DNA of 64,000 nt from Ditylenchus dipsaci (taxonomy: Eukaryota; Nematoda; Chromadorea; Rhabditida; Anguinidae), in contig SADC01001296.1 of assembly GCA_004194705.1 (NCBI GenBank), positions 372,001 through 436,000 of the forward strand. The letters are read 5' to 3'. Of the stretch, positions 35,201 through 45,690 are shown piece after piece (positions within the stretch are counted from its first letter, which is position 1; the number at the start of each line of letters is the position of its first letter). The notes under the pieces are model-generated. The model was given only the letters and a program-made list of their open reading frames with translations. It was not told where the DNA came from and did no database searches. The translations under genes and the position numbers were made by a program.

Positions 35201-35551
35201 TGGGCTTTTATTTTTCAACACCCCTCGGACATGGGCGTTTATTAGAAGGTGGGCGTTCATTAGAAGGTGGGCTTTTATTAGAAGATATACGGTAAGTCTG
35301 AAATTATAATTAATATTACTTACAATTGTTAATTTGTTCTGAGATACAGTTAATCGTAGATTTTCCATCTGGAAATACTGTTTGGGTAGAAACCAACTTC
35401 AATTCACCATTAATTTGGTCTATTTGAAAGCTTTGAAGCTGATGACCGACGGCTTAAATAGTCTTAAAATGTTTAGGACCACAATAACATAAAAATTACC
35501 GGAATGAATAAGATTTTGAGTGGTCCATTTTCTATTGATGTAGCAAGACAT
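26291..35551 (-). CDS. WDR6: WDR6-like WD40 protein, 14 exons
   Basis: Exons: 35551-35500, 35452-35324, 34496-34198, 33646-33344, 33269-32866, 32826-32659, 32605-32384, 32329-32162, 30032-29906, 29859-29719, 29668-29534, 28760-28358, 26585-26488, 26440-26291; about 933 residues (human WDR6 about 1120). Known role: the WDR6/Trm734 partner of the FTSJ1/Trm7 methylase, which modifies ribose 34 of tRNAs in the cytosol. Diagnostic blocks: STGDDRSLRIWD and YGHEARP (exon 4), IWTIGRDGCW (7), CGGGNHQWQL (8), VITGGLDGQLV (9), FVLFSDGTLR (11-12), IGLDCQISIMEY (13), LADPSSFLCWPE and VAGSGLESIEI (14). All splice phases agree except for one missing base at each of three homopolymers: 33345-33350, 29585-29588 and 28477-28480. 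Intron 5 is only 39 nt. Other introns hold mobile elements. It could be a young pseudogene if the three shifts are real. Confidence 0.88.
26743..28056. mobile_element. Non-autonomous hAT element, CGGGAT-array family
   Basis: It is bounded by an exact 8-bp repeat CCGAAAAT (26735-26742 and 28057-28064). Ends are TAGAGACAGAAA and complement, followed by arrays of CGGGATCGGGAT words on both sides. It lies in WDR6 intron 12 and is absent from the duplicate at 21.8-23.0 kb, so it inserted after the duplication or was never in that copy. A second element is nested at 27205-27679. Confidence 0.9.
27205..27679. mobile_element. Nested MITE with GCGCAATTTGAA arrays
   Basis: Ends GGGCAGCGAGAGACAGCGC are exact inverted copies over 19 bp, flanked by ATATATTT and ATATTTTT (7 of 8). 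Subterminal words GGCGCAATTTGAA repeat five to six times per side. hAT or MULE type. Confidence 0.8.
29001..29398. mobile_element. 398-bp pogo-like element in WDR6 intron 11
   Basis: Ends CAGTCAAACC(G/T)CGATTTA lie in inverted orientation with TA outside. Long arms include CACCTAGGGTCCGACAC, TGCCGATCGTTTTTT and AAAATAGCAAAACCTC. Flanking sequence 28848-29000 and 29399-29495 belongs to an older ACCGTAT-type unit with CTAATAGCTCACCT words. Confidence 0.85.
30110..30240. repeat. Truncated TTAA-type foldback arm
   Basis: TATGGTTTTGCTAGAAA...AATGATTA...TTTTGAATTGGCGGGGGACCAC...GGTCCTTTAA is one arm of the TTAA family. The left arm is missing. It sits directly before the hAT insertion in WDR6 intron 8. 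Confidence 0.7.
30267..31994. mobile_element. Non-autonomous hAT element, GGCCCGGCCC-array family
   Basis: It is bounded by an exact 8-bp repeat CTGTGACC (30259-30266 and 31995-32002). Ends CAGGCCTGTGCACGG are inverted copies, and each is followed by 100-140 bp of GGCCCGGCCC units. The interior is about 1.4 kb of AT-rich sequence with no transposase frame. It lies in WDR6 intron 8. Confidence 0.93.
33658..33838. mobile_element. Pogo-like MITE abutting a WDR6 splice acceptor
   Basis: Ends CAGTCAAGTCTCGATATAGTG and complement are flanked by TA. An inner third copy of the terminus at about 33755 suggests a nested or rearranged unit. On the minus strand the element ends about 10 bases before the AG of the exon 4 acceptor (33648-33647). 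Confidence 0.82.
34681..34913. mobile_element. TTAA-type foldback MITE in WDR6 intron 2-3 region
   Basis: The right end GGCAATGGCCCT is followed by TTAA. Arms share CCTAGAATGTAATTCTAAGCC near the centre and CGCC/GGCTGGGGACAACC outside. The left end is diverged. Confidence 0.75.
35176..35292. mobile_element. 117-bp TA-flanked MITE in WDR6 intron 2
   Basis: Ends CCGTATATCTTCTATTAAAAGCCC and the complement are flanked by TA. GGGCGTT(C/T)ATTAGAAGGT words repeat inside. It lies 32 bp downstream of the exon 2 donor on the minus strand. Confidence 0.82.
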
Positions 35552-35579
35552 AGTCTAGGAGCAATGAGTACCATTTAAT

Positions 35580-36345
35580 GTGAATAATCTAAAATCACAA
35601 ATTAATTTTTAAATATTCAAATTAAAAACGAATGCCAACAAATGCTATTTTTACCCTGGCTATCTTATGCTGATTATCTTATTCTTATATAAAAATTTAT
35701 CATATATTTTAAGATGCAGATAAAATATATGCAGTTTATCGTGAAATTTCTGTAAAAAGCCTGTTTATGATAGCTCTTTACTAGGCCTTTTTTAGTTGAA
35801 GTTTCAATCCTCAACAGGCTTAAACATCTTAACCCTCCGTGGCCCGACTGTTAAATGTGACTGTACAAGTACTTTGGAATGCGCTCTACACAATAGGCGA
35901 AAGAAAGTCAGGAATTTGTTTTCAGAACGACGAGCTATTTAAAGGAACATGAAACTTGATAAGCACAGCAATTTGATGAATTCGAATTCGCGTGAGACCA
36001 CTCTAATTTGTCCAGAATGTTTTTGAATTAATTTTTTGTGTGCATTGAAAATTTGAATTCCATTCATGAGTAGATTTTTAACGTCGTCTCATAGAAGTAG
36101 TGATGGTGCAGTGATAGCAGGACAAGTCGTCCGATCTGGCAATGACGAGCAACGTTGGGCTCGACTAGTAAACGGTTCGTGTTAAACAATACATTAATAC
36201 AACAATTAATGGCTAAATTTCTTAACAGAAATTTACATTTGGCCACAATAATCTTTCACTGTTTTCGTTCATAAGTTATAAGTTAGTATAACTGTAGAAT
36301 TTCTTTTTTCATTCTCTTTTGCAACGAAAATACAAATTTTTCTTA
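35580..36345. other. Intergenic, upstream of WDR6
   Basis: This holds the WDR6 5' flank. I see no clear TATA box at a fixed distance and no other gene. Confidence 0.4.
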
Positions 36346-36634
36346 CAAGGGACCCTATCGGGGTGTCATTTTGAGGACCCTATTACGTGAATTTTCTTTT
36401 TGCATATTCTTGTATTTTTTTATCACTGAAATCATTGCTAAATTCTAGTGGTTATTCTGGTAAAAAAGAAGTATCATGGTCATTTCATAAGTTTTATTTG
36501 ATTCTTGTACCATTTTTTGCGGTAATACCGGCTCAATGGCCCAGTTTCACTTAGAAGTCATAGATGCTCTACAAGAATATGCGAAAAAATTCACGTAATA
36601 AGGTTCTCAAAATGACACCCGATAGGGTCCCTTG
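36346..36634. mobile_element. Harbinger-like MITE with TTA target
   Basis: Ends CAAGGGACCCTATCGGGTG are inverted, the arms run about 65 bp (to CATATTCTTG), and TTA flanks both sides. A 3-bp TTA duplication is typical of PIF/Harbinger elements. Confidence 0.75.
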
Positions 36635-36679
36635 TTAGCTGCATCTTAAATGGAGTGCCAATTTATTAGTCGGGACTGA

Positions 36680-36822
36680 CCTAGGTGTATCTTATAAAGT
36701 GTATCTTATATCGAGTGTCTATTAGCATTGATTTCTCTAAGACCAACCAAATGTGTGCCAGGTGTATCTTATATCGAGTGTATCTTGTATCGGGGTATCT
36801 TATATCGAGACTTGACTGTACA
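36680..36822. repeat. Pogo-like repeat with GTATCTTATATCGAG words
   Basis: Tandem GTGTATCTTATATCGA words end in GAGACTTGACTGTA, the common family terminus. The left end is lost. Confidence 0.65.
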
Positions 36823-37364
36823 ATTTTGTCGAATGTTATAATGTTCACCAAACCAAACAGTCTAACCACCACATGTATCTCTGCGTATCGAGTGTGCACT
36901 ACATTTAAAAAAATTACATGATTATTTCTTTTGTCTGGAAATCCAAAATTTTAAAAGCGGAAATGCCTAAACGGTATGTCGTTTAAAAGCTTTTTTCCTG
37001 CTCTTACTCATGAGTTATAGATAAGTGGTGATCAGTGCTTAAATGACTTTTAAAAATAGACTCGCACGTCACACAAGTTTCGAAAATGTGTAAATTTCAA
37101 AATATCCTTTTCACTCGTGTTCCAGATATTCAACCACTTGATATGCATACTTAAAGTGATCAGCATGAACTTCTGAGTCAATTTCGAAGAGGCCATCCAA
37201 GTGTTGCAGTGTTAGCATCGCAATTTAAAAACATTATTCACGCAAATAGCTATAATTTTTCCATTCCAAGTATAGACAGGAGTGTCAAACAGCAGAAGTA
37301 CCGGGCTTTCTTATAAAGAGGCATTCTTTAAATTGAAATGTTCTATTTTTTTGGAAATATAATA

Positions 37365-37982
37365 AAAATTGCCCCATTTGCCGGAAAAGTTGCCCCATTT
37401 ACCATAAAAGTTGCCCCATTTGCACACAAAAGTGCTCCCCATTTTCCAATTTCCAGTCAAAAAGCAGAAAAGTTGCCCCATTGGCCAGAAAAGTTGCCCT
37501 ATTTGGACATTTCATGTTGTTTTGCCATCTTGTTCAAGATCGTTTCTTCTGCAAACATTCCCTGATGATGATGTGCAGAGATGGACTGCAGGAGTATCCA
37601 GAAGAAATTACCGATGTGCCGCTAGGAGAGAAGAGGAAGCGAGGAAGAAAGCGCAGGGCAAGAGAGGGAAGCGCCCTGGTTACTGACTGATTTATGTTAT
37701 TGAATTTGTTGTCTTTGAAGTGTTGTCAATTGTTGTTGAATAAAGTCAGTTGTTGTTTTGAGTGGTGCTGTAAAACTTTTAGAGCTACTAGTATGTAAAA
37801 CAATGTAATGACAGTATAAGAGATCGTGAATTTGAAAATCCGGCCAATGGGGCAACTTTTGTGGCAAATGGGGCAACTTTTCTGGCCAATGGGGCAAATT
37901 TTCTGCTTTTTGATTGGAAATTAGAAAATGGGGCAACTTTTGTGGCAAATGGGGCAACTTTTCCGGCAAATGGGGCAATTTT
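37365..37982. mobile_element. MULE-like element with TTGCCCCATTTGCC arrays
   Basis: Inverted ends AAAATTGCCCCATTTGCCGG continue into about 130-bp arrays of GTTGCCCCATTTGCC units. The middle holds a plus-strand open piece with LGEKRKRGRKRRA, the basic C-terminal tail typical of MULE transposases (about 37617-37665). It is probably an internally deleted derivative of an autonomous MULE. No target duplication was found. Confidence 0.75.
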
Positions 37983-38048
37983 TAATTGTCTTCCTATTTT
38001 TTTAGTACTTTTGCTTATAACTCGGCGTCACGTTAAGTCTGCCAAGAC

Positions 38049-38761
38049 CATAGTTGCACCCCCGCCTGATGGCCCCGCCGGTATTTTTTGAAAAAAAACA
38101 AATTAATGACAATAATTGATAAAATAAACTAAAAACAAATAAAATTTTCAATAGTCCAATTGTCAAGAAGGTCTGCCGAAGAGCAGATATGCAAACGTCG
38201 AAGGTAGGGAAGGCGAAAAAAAATGGGATTATCTTTCATTAAAAGGCGCACGCTCACCTGTTTAAATTTGTTCCCGCAAATTCAAAAAAAACTTATCCGT
38301 TGGGCTTCTGTACGTGTTTTAAACTTGGTTTCTAAAAAAAACTACCTTAAATTTAAAAACTACCTAAAATTTTGGGCCTTGTTTTATTAGAAACCAGGCT
38401 GAAAAATCCGTACAGAAGTTTTATGATTATAAAAATAATTTGAATTGGCAGTGACAAATTTAAACAGGTGAGCATGCCCCTTCAAATTAGTTCTTTCTCT
38501 TGTATTTCTGTTGGGTTTGACTCATCTTATCAAAGTTTGACGCAATTATATTGAAAAAATGTACTGAAAATTGATTTTTGAAATTTTGCTTTATTTAAAA
38601 AAATGGTACAAAAATTATCTCGGCGGAGGCGGCGGAGCGATTTAGCCGGCGGATACGTGTCCACCGGCGGAGGCGGGGTCGGCCAGGCGGCGGCCAAGAA
38701 ATTTTTTCAAGGCCGCTTCTGCCGGAGGCGGCCTTGAAAATTTTGCTGTCGTGCAACTATG
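38049..38761. mobile_element. Non-autonomous hAT element, GGCGGAGGC family
   Basis: It is bounded by an exact 8-bp repeat GCCAAGAC (38041-38048 and 38762-38769), with ends CATAGTTGCAC inverted. The right side has a GGCGGAGGCGGC array; the left array is short. A TTAA-type MITE is nested at 38243-38480. Confidence 0.88.
38243..38480. mobile_element. TTAA-type foldback MITE, nested
   Basis: Arms contain CACGCTCACCTGTTTAAATT and the central TTAAATTTAAAAACTACC pair; TTAA is intact on the left and TTCA on the right. Confidence 0.75.
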
Positions 38762-38901
38762 GCCAAGACCTATTTAGTCTCAAAATAAAGCTCGGAGATA
38801 AAAAAAACTAAAGAATACTTGAGCTTTGGATTGTGATTGAAAATGATTGAGATTTCAGCATATTTCAAAAATCGTAGTTTGCATTTCACATTTCAATTTA
38901 A

Positions 38902-39398
38902 CCCTCTTTTGCCGGCGTCTCGTAGATGATCACTAAAAACAGTAAGAAAAAAGCGGTCAATAGATAAATAAATAAATGTCTTACATAGTTTTTTGAAAAA
39001 TACCGCTTTGAGCCGGTTGGCAAAAATATGGCCACGAGTATGATTGCTTCAAAGATATGACTTTTATATTTCTACACTTGGAAGTTAAAATCCATTTTAA
39101 ACTGTATGAATAGTGCTTTCATATTGCATAAGTAAAAAGCATGGTGCGAATAGTATTTTGGGTTTATTTAACCGATGAAAGTTACAAAATCGTGTAATAT
39201 AAAACGGTTAAAAATACAAGTTTCGGTACAATTTTTAGCAATTTTTGTTTGTCTTCTGTTCAGTCTTTTTATCAGTGAAATGTTTGCCAACTTTTTATCT
39301 ATCTTTTTCAAAAAAAATTATGTCTGAACGTAAGCAATTAGTCGTATTTTGGATAAACTTTAAAATTGGCCAAAATATGGCCAACCGGCAAAAGAGGG
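38902..39398. mobile_element. PiggyBac-like element, CCCTCTTTTGCCGG ends
   Basis: Exact inverted ends of 14 bp (CCCTCTTTTGCCGG) sit inside TTAA on both sides. GCCGGTTGGC words repeat internally. Ends starting CCCT within TTAA are typical of piggyBac. No transposase is present in the 497 bp. Confidence 0.85.
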
Positions 39399-39885
39399 TT
39401 AAAATAAACTTGAGGTGTAGAGCTACCAAATAAGCTATTGATTGAGTAAACATTGCTTTAAAATTTCAGATAAGACTTAGATAATCCTAACTCGAATTCG
39501 AGTGCGGATTCTTGGGTTGAGTTTTTCTTTTCTATCTCAATTTTTTTCAATAATGTCCATTTCATCAATAGCTCATCTGGTAGCCCTGAATCTTCGCTAC
39601 AAGATGGCACCAACAGAAGAATTTTTGAAAAAATAAAAAAAGTTATGGTGATTGCCGTGTGACAAATCTGGTTTAGCATCCGCAAACAGCCTCCTTATGT
39701 GTTTACGCGTAAAAACTGCTAAAAAGTGCGAATATGTAATTTTCCTCTACATTAATCAAATACTACAAATTTTTGTAGTAGCAATGTGAATTTCTTAACC
39801 ATTTTCATCTGTTATTCAATAATTAGTATGTCTAGCAGAGAAAATTAGAAGTTGTTTTTAAGGGTTGTTCAATTCTTAAAGTTAA

Positions 39886-42800
39886 ATGACGTCTTCCTTT
39901 CATGAAAATATTGTGATTTGTTTGTCTTACGTTTTGATCATATCTGAACAATGCATCCATATAGCTATTTTCCTATTTTCTATACTAAATTTAGTTGTTG
40001 TGTATAAAACTTCAGTAATACACATTAATATGAAATTTATTCTAATCTTGCAAACCTTGGCTATCATTGTTTTGTCTATTGAAAGGACAGTTGAAATAGG
40101 ATTAAAGTTCTGGACAGGCAACATATTTTGGGATAATTATAGACCATTGGCACTGCTAAGAATATTTTCTATCACTTTTGTAAATACTGTTGGATATGCT
40201 TTTTTGTTTGAAAGAATTTTAGCCACTTTTGCTGTAAAAACATATGAGAACTACAAAAAACCGTACTTTATTACTGTTTGTTTGTTCTCGATAGTAAGTC
40301 TATTCAAATATTCTTAGCTGTAATATATAGTCGAAACTCGATAAACGGACACCCCTCGGGAACTGCCAAAGTCGAAAACACAATGAGGAGGCTTTTTGCA
40401 GATGCTAAATCAGACTTGTCACACGGAAATAGCCATAACTTTTGTTTTAATTATCAAAAAAAATTCTCTTCGTGCCATTTTGTAGCTAAGATTCAGGGCT
40501 ACCTAATGAGCAGCTAATAAAGTAGATGTTGTTAAAAAAATTCAGTTAAAAAGGAAGGACTCCGACCAAGCATCCGCACTCAAATTTGAGTAAGGATTCT
40601 TGGCGAATTCTTAAAATTTTGTCTGAGTTTTTGAAGCAATTTTTACTCAGTCAATAGCTCATTTCTCAATAGCTCAACTGGAAAATAAAAGAACTACACT
40701 AAATGAATATTTTGGGAAAACAGTAAAAAAGCGAGGATTCTCTTTCGCAGATTCTTAGCGAGTAGTATGTTTTAGCATCCGCAAACAGACTCCTCATTGT
40801 GAATGCACCTTAAGATATCCGTTTATCGGGGAGCCCAATGTCAAAAAAAAAATGTTGAACATAGTTCTCAAGAAGGGGGTCTACCGCATATATGAACTTT
40901 GGTATGCATGCTTTTTCATGCATCCAGAGTCACTTTCGAGTGATTTGTGTCTAAGGTATGTGGGTGTGCGCATCTCAACTCCAAGCCCCAAGCCCCCTGC
41001 GCCCCGAAGGGTGCTTGAGAGTTAGAGATGCGCGCACTCACTTACCTTAGACATGATTCCGAGAAGTACTCTTGATCAAAAAATGCATATACAGTCGAAC
41101 TTCTTATTAACATAACATGTGCTCGGGCCGATTTGGTTGGTTTGCAAAGAAAACCCTTGCAACTGACCTTCCCATTAACATATTTTCTCATTAATGAAAT
41201 AAACAGTAACATAGACAACAACTCGCAAAGAAAAAGTTTATTAAAAACGCAAATTACCGTATTTGATCTAATAGTGGCCCGTGAGCTATTGTGATTCAGC
41301 CCCCGAAAACTGGTAAAATTCGAATTCGATCTCAAGATTTTCGAGTGCTCAACCAAGATCTAAAAAATGGAATCGGTAGAGCTTGCGGGAGTTAAGAAAA
41401 TGCACTAAACAGGATTGCAAAAAAATTGAATTGAAAAAAAATTGATTGAATTTTTTGTCAATGAATGTTATGAAAAGTATTGCAAAATATGTAAGGTGTC
41501 CGTTTACCGAGCGTAACTTGGCGGCCAACCATTAGGGTGTCCGTTTATCCAAGTGTTCGTTTATTGGAGTATGCTTCAGTCAATTTCTTGGTAAACCAAC
41601 AAAAAATTTTAAAAGTGTCCGTTTATCGAGGTTCGACTGTATAAAATAAAGTTTGAAAGACGCTAATCGGTAATACAACCCCCCCCCCCAAATCGGATCT
41701 ACTCAGTTAAAACCCCCTTTGCTCAAAAAGTTCGTGAAAATCTCTGAACACATTTGTTCTTTGATTTTTTCTAATTTGTTTGAATTTTCATCCGCGGTAA
41801 CAACTAAATGTTAGCGATGTGATAAAAAAAAATCAATCATTCGGTGTTATCGCAAAAAAAGAGGAGGACAAAACTTCAGAGTTCAAAAAGTTATCAAAGA
41901 CAGTATTTTTTGAAAACGAGTTTTCAAAATTTAGATATTGGTGTCAGTCATTACTGTTTATTTTCAATCTAAGCAAGAAAATGTTGGACAAAATGTGGCT
42001 ATACAAACTCTATTAACTCAAGTCGCCAGTGCGCTGTTAAGTTTTGCTGAAATATTTGTATGTTTTATAATATATACATTAAACGATATATTTAAGTTTC
42101 TTGAAAATACCATCGGATAGCCCTGCGATTTTAGTTTCGCTAAAACATTAGTCCTGAATATTAAAGTTTAGTCCTTCATTTTTTCTGTTAAGAATAACCA
42201 CTAAAGCTTATTTTACATCTGCAGTAGGGACTGTGACTTCTGTATGTTCTCAATTAATGCTCTACAATCATGGACGTTGGCAGTGGGTGGGCTGAAGGGG
42301 CTTTAGCCCCCATCCTCCCGCCAAATTTTTCGAAAAAAAAAGTGTTAATTAAAAACACTATAAAATTCGAAAACCGTAAGGTAAATTGACCTCGGGAGGG
42401 GGGGGGGTCATTTAGCTCCCGTCAGATTTTTTTGGCTACGCCTCTGCCTACAATATAGCACTACTTCTGAAGTCAATTTTTTCAGAGAAAGGATTTTCAA
42501 AATTAACCCTTGCTTTTTACGTGAAAAAAACTATTAACACAAACATCAATTACAATGGATTTTTAGTTTCCAAATTTCCAACAATTTTCATTTCAATTAA
42601 AACCATAATTTAAAAACAAATTTTTTTCGCGCCAATTCAAAAATAGTCTACCTTTGGCCTTTTTGATCTGAATAAAAAACATTGTGTTTGTCAAAAAAAA
42701 GTATGTTTGAGTGATATACGCTGGCCAACCATTGCCTAAGTATAGCCTATGTAATTACAAAAACCGAGCAAAACATGGAGAGATGTCCCATTGCTGTCTA

Positions 42801-45142
42801 AATTCATAAGTTTAATGCACAGGGGACCAACTCAGTTTTCATGGCTGCTCCCGAACGCCTATAGAGCCTGAACTTTTTTTTCTGACAAAACTCAATTTTT
42901 TCCAACTTATGCAAAAACTAATTTAAGATCCTGTCGGCAATAACTTTCCACAATCAACAGCGATACAACAAAAGAATTTTTGCTCAAAGCCGTCACACTC
43001 TGACAGAATCGTATCAGGTAGAGAAAAAGTGTGAAAATGAGAACAATTAAAACAAAACAATAATTTAGCTTTCTGAAAATGTTCGCACTGGAAAGCAACT
43101 AGCTCCAACCTTCTTATTTCACTTCATAAATACAATCACAGTTGCTCTTCTATGTATTACACTGATTTATTTTGTAGAAACTGAATTGTCTAAAAGCTTT
43201 ACTCTAGTGGTCTTCTTCCAGACAGTAGCGATAGCTAATTTAGGAATCATTACAACAATAATAAGGTACGTTTTTAATTTCGACCACCAAAATACGACAA
43301 GTCGACAAATATTAATTTGATCCAAAAGCCTTGACATTAACGTTAATTTTTATCCTCCGGGCTCGTCCCGTCTCCCGTCCGGACAGCCGCCGTCCGGCAA
43401 AAAGAAAAAGGACGGCCGGCGAGTTTTTTTTCAAAGGACGGCGGGGGGACGGCCGGTTGTTGAAAATCCAAGACGGGACGCTGGACGGCTGGTGAAAAAA
43501 ATAAAGACGGCAGACAGACCGGACGGGAGGAAAAAATTGTGATAGCACGATAAGTATAATATTGCAATAACAATTTGGAAAACATCCATCTTCTAATGTG
43601 GACTTTTTCCCAAAAAAAATTTTTCCCCTCAAGCTTTCAAATTGCAACAGAAACAACCGTGATGGTATTGTTTGAGAAAGAAGGTCCTATCAAAAAAATT
43701 GCTCTTGACATCCTTCTCATTCCGGTAGCATCTGGTCCTGTTGAAAGGATGTTTTCTGTAATGACTATGAATGCAGAGGGAGAAGAGTCGGCGTTGGGGG
43801 AGCCCGTCTAAAATCCCGCACTTTGCTTATTATTACTCGAAATACGTCACTTAAAGAGCCATTGCCGTCTCCGACAACGGCTGTCCCCCGCCAATTCAAA
43901 AAATTTTCCTAATCATTGAACTTTTGTACGGATTTTTCAACTTGGTTTCTAACAAAACCATTCCTAAAATTGAATTCTAGGACTTGTTTTGTTAAAAACC
44001 AAGTTGAAAAAGTTCAATTATTAGGCGAAAATGTTTGAATTGGCTGGGGAAAATCCGAAACGCGTGGACATTGCCCCTTAAACAATCGTTCTTTTCATAT
44101 ACTAGAATTGAAACTTCAACTAACTTTAATAAATGTGTAACTAATGATTACTGATTCAAAGTGGATCTACTTTGCAACAAGGACAGCCGGCCGAAGTCTT
44201 CCAAAAAGATTAACTATAGACGACCGGTGAAAAAAAAATTGACTTTGGACGGCCGGTAGCCGGCCTAAATTTCAGCGGATGGCGAAATATTAGAACGCCC
44301 CCCAAAGGCCGACAAAAATGTTTTTTTAAAGAACGGCCGGTTTGACGGCCGGTCAAACGCAAAAAAATAAGACGGCCGGCAAAAAACGCCGAGACGGCGG
44401 ACGGGACGCCTTCCAATTTTCACTTATCGCGGTTACTACGGTAGCGAGTACAAAGTACCGTAAAACTCTGATAGTAGCCCTCCTGGTTTAAATCGTGTTT
44501 GTGGCATTACGTTTTCGACCCACTTTTCGAAGACCGCTTTCATGCAAGTTACCCCCTGCTTTGCAACCAGTGAGATGAGCTCCCAATTGCGTGGTAACTT
44601 GCCTGAAAGAAGTATTCAAAAAATAGGTCAAAAACACATGCTCTCCCTGTTAGATGTTGGGCTTCATGGGACTGAAGGGTGAACTACACAAGGTGTTTCA
44701 AGAAATTCGCCGGTTTCAAAATGGCCTTAACTTTTTTTCTTGAAAAAAGAAAAAGGGGGGGGGGCGCTCGTATATGGTGGAAAATAAGGGGTGTAAATGA
44801 AAAAAGTATGGAAAACAGGGCATACATTGAAAAGAGGAGAAAGGTTAAAGACAGGAAGGGGGGGGGGTGTGAAAAGGAAAGGGGAGGGCCCCTTCCCCAA
44901 AGATTCAATCTAAGGGAATAAACAATAATTTTTTCAGGAACCATCCTATTTTAAACAGAAAAGCTGTTAATGTCTGCAAGAACTTCAAAACAAAAATGTG
45001 TAGAATGTTTTTTTCTGAAACGCATCCAGAAAACTCTGTGGGTGCAAATATTCAAATACCAACCACAATCAATGGCAAGAGTTTAATAAACACAATTGGA
45101 ATCGAAGACCATTTTAGTAATCTACAAGCTTCATGGAATTAA
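39886..45142 (+). CDS. SRE-type seven-helix chemoreceptor, five exons
   Basis: Exons 39886-40293, 41935-42057, 42928-43017, 43069-43265 and 44938-45142 join with consistent phases into 340 residues. This is close to the usual SRE length of about 330-360. Hydrophobic segments correspond to seven helices: residues about 8-30, 30-50, 60-80, 90-112, 130-150, 160-185 and, later, two long ones in exon 4. Family landmarks: FERILATFAVKTYE after helix 3, YNKRIF then TLTESYQ|LSENVR across the exon 3-4 junction, NHPI after the last helix, and a tail with EDHFSNLQASWN before TAA. SRE proteins are nematode-restricted chemosensory GPCR-like receptors of sensory neurons; the ligand is unknown. All donors are GT and acceptors AG. 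Introns 1 and 4 (about 1.6 kb each) are packed with mobile elements. Confidence 0.85.
40852..41640. repeat. Composite repeats in SRE intron 1
   Basis: The 40852-41090 part is the GCGCGCATCTCT/TGCATCCAGAGTC family. Nested at 41092 is a pogo-like left end (CAGTCGAACTTCTTATTAACATAA). At 41264 is an ACCGTAT-type left end. The run 41500-41638 ends GTGTCCGTTTATCGAGGTTCGACTG, the partner of the left end at 40330. Confidence 0.65.
43340..44410. mobile_element. hAT element relic, GACGGCCGG-array family, in SRE intron 4
   Basis: GACGGCCGG-rich arrays at 43340-43530 and 44180-44405 lie in opposite orientation with outer words CGTCCCGTC. Between them, plus-strand 43680-43790 encodes IALDILLIPVASGPVERMFS, the hAT dimerisation motif, so part of a transposase gene survives. 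No clean target duplication was found. Confidence 0.7.
43855..44077. mobile_element. TTAA-flanked foldback MITE, nested
   Basis: The left end AGAGCCATTGCCGTCTCCGA and the diverged right end lie inside TTAA. The centre pair CCTAAAATTGAATTCTAGG is a hairpin. Confidence 0.8.
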
Positions 45143-45343
45143 GTATTTTTTTCTATGCGTTTTAAAAAAGAATAAATTTTATGTGCAGTTCCTTTAATTT
45201 GTTAATTAATAAATTTTTGTAGGAATTTTCAAATATACCAAACGACAAAATCAGATGTTTGCTATTATGTTTGTGCGCATCTTAACTTCTAAATGCGTTA
45301 TTGCTTGCTTTACATTTTAAAAAACTTTGAACCAACCGACAAC

Positions 45344-45502
45344 CAGTGTTTTCATAACTAACACTAACTGCTAAGACTAACCTAACCTTACAATAACACT
45401 GACATGTTAGAGTTAGTGTAAGGTTAGTTTAAAAATCACTGTTAGAGTAAGGTTAGTGTTAGCCTAACACTAACATAGTTAGTGTTACTTATGAAAACAC
45501 TG
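45344..45502. mobile_element. 159-bp hAT-like MITE, TAACACTAAC repeats
   Basis: Ends CAGTGTTTTCATAA(C/G)TAACACTAAC are inverted and flanked by CCGACAAC and CCGATAAC (7 of 8). It appears to have inserted into a TTAA-type element whose right arm continues to about 45690. Confidence 0.82.
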
Positions 45503-45690
45503 CCGATAACGGCTGTTCCTCGCCAATTCGAAAAAATTTCCTAATCATTGAACTTCTCTGCGGATTTTTTTTAACTTGGTTTCTAATACAACTATACCTA
45601 AAATTGAATTCTAGGCCTTGTTTTGTTAAAAACAATGTTGAAAAATCCGTACAGAAGTTCAATGATTAGGCAAAAAAATTTAATTAGCGG
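45503..45690. repeat. TTAA-type foldback arms around the hAT-like MITE
   Basis: The family words GGCTGTTCCTCGCCAATTCG, CCTAATCATTGAACTTC and the reverse arm are present; the right terminus is lost. Confidence 0.65.

Noticed and set aside
35500..35574. Upstream ATG at 35574 as the WDR6 start
   Set aside because: Its frame ends in phase 0 at the donor and does not match exon 2; the ATG at 35551 gives phase 1 and joins correctly.
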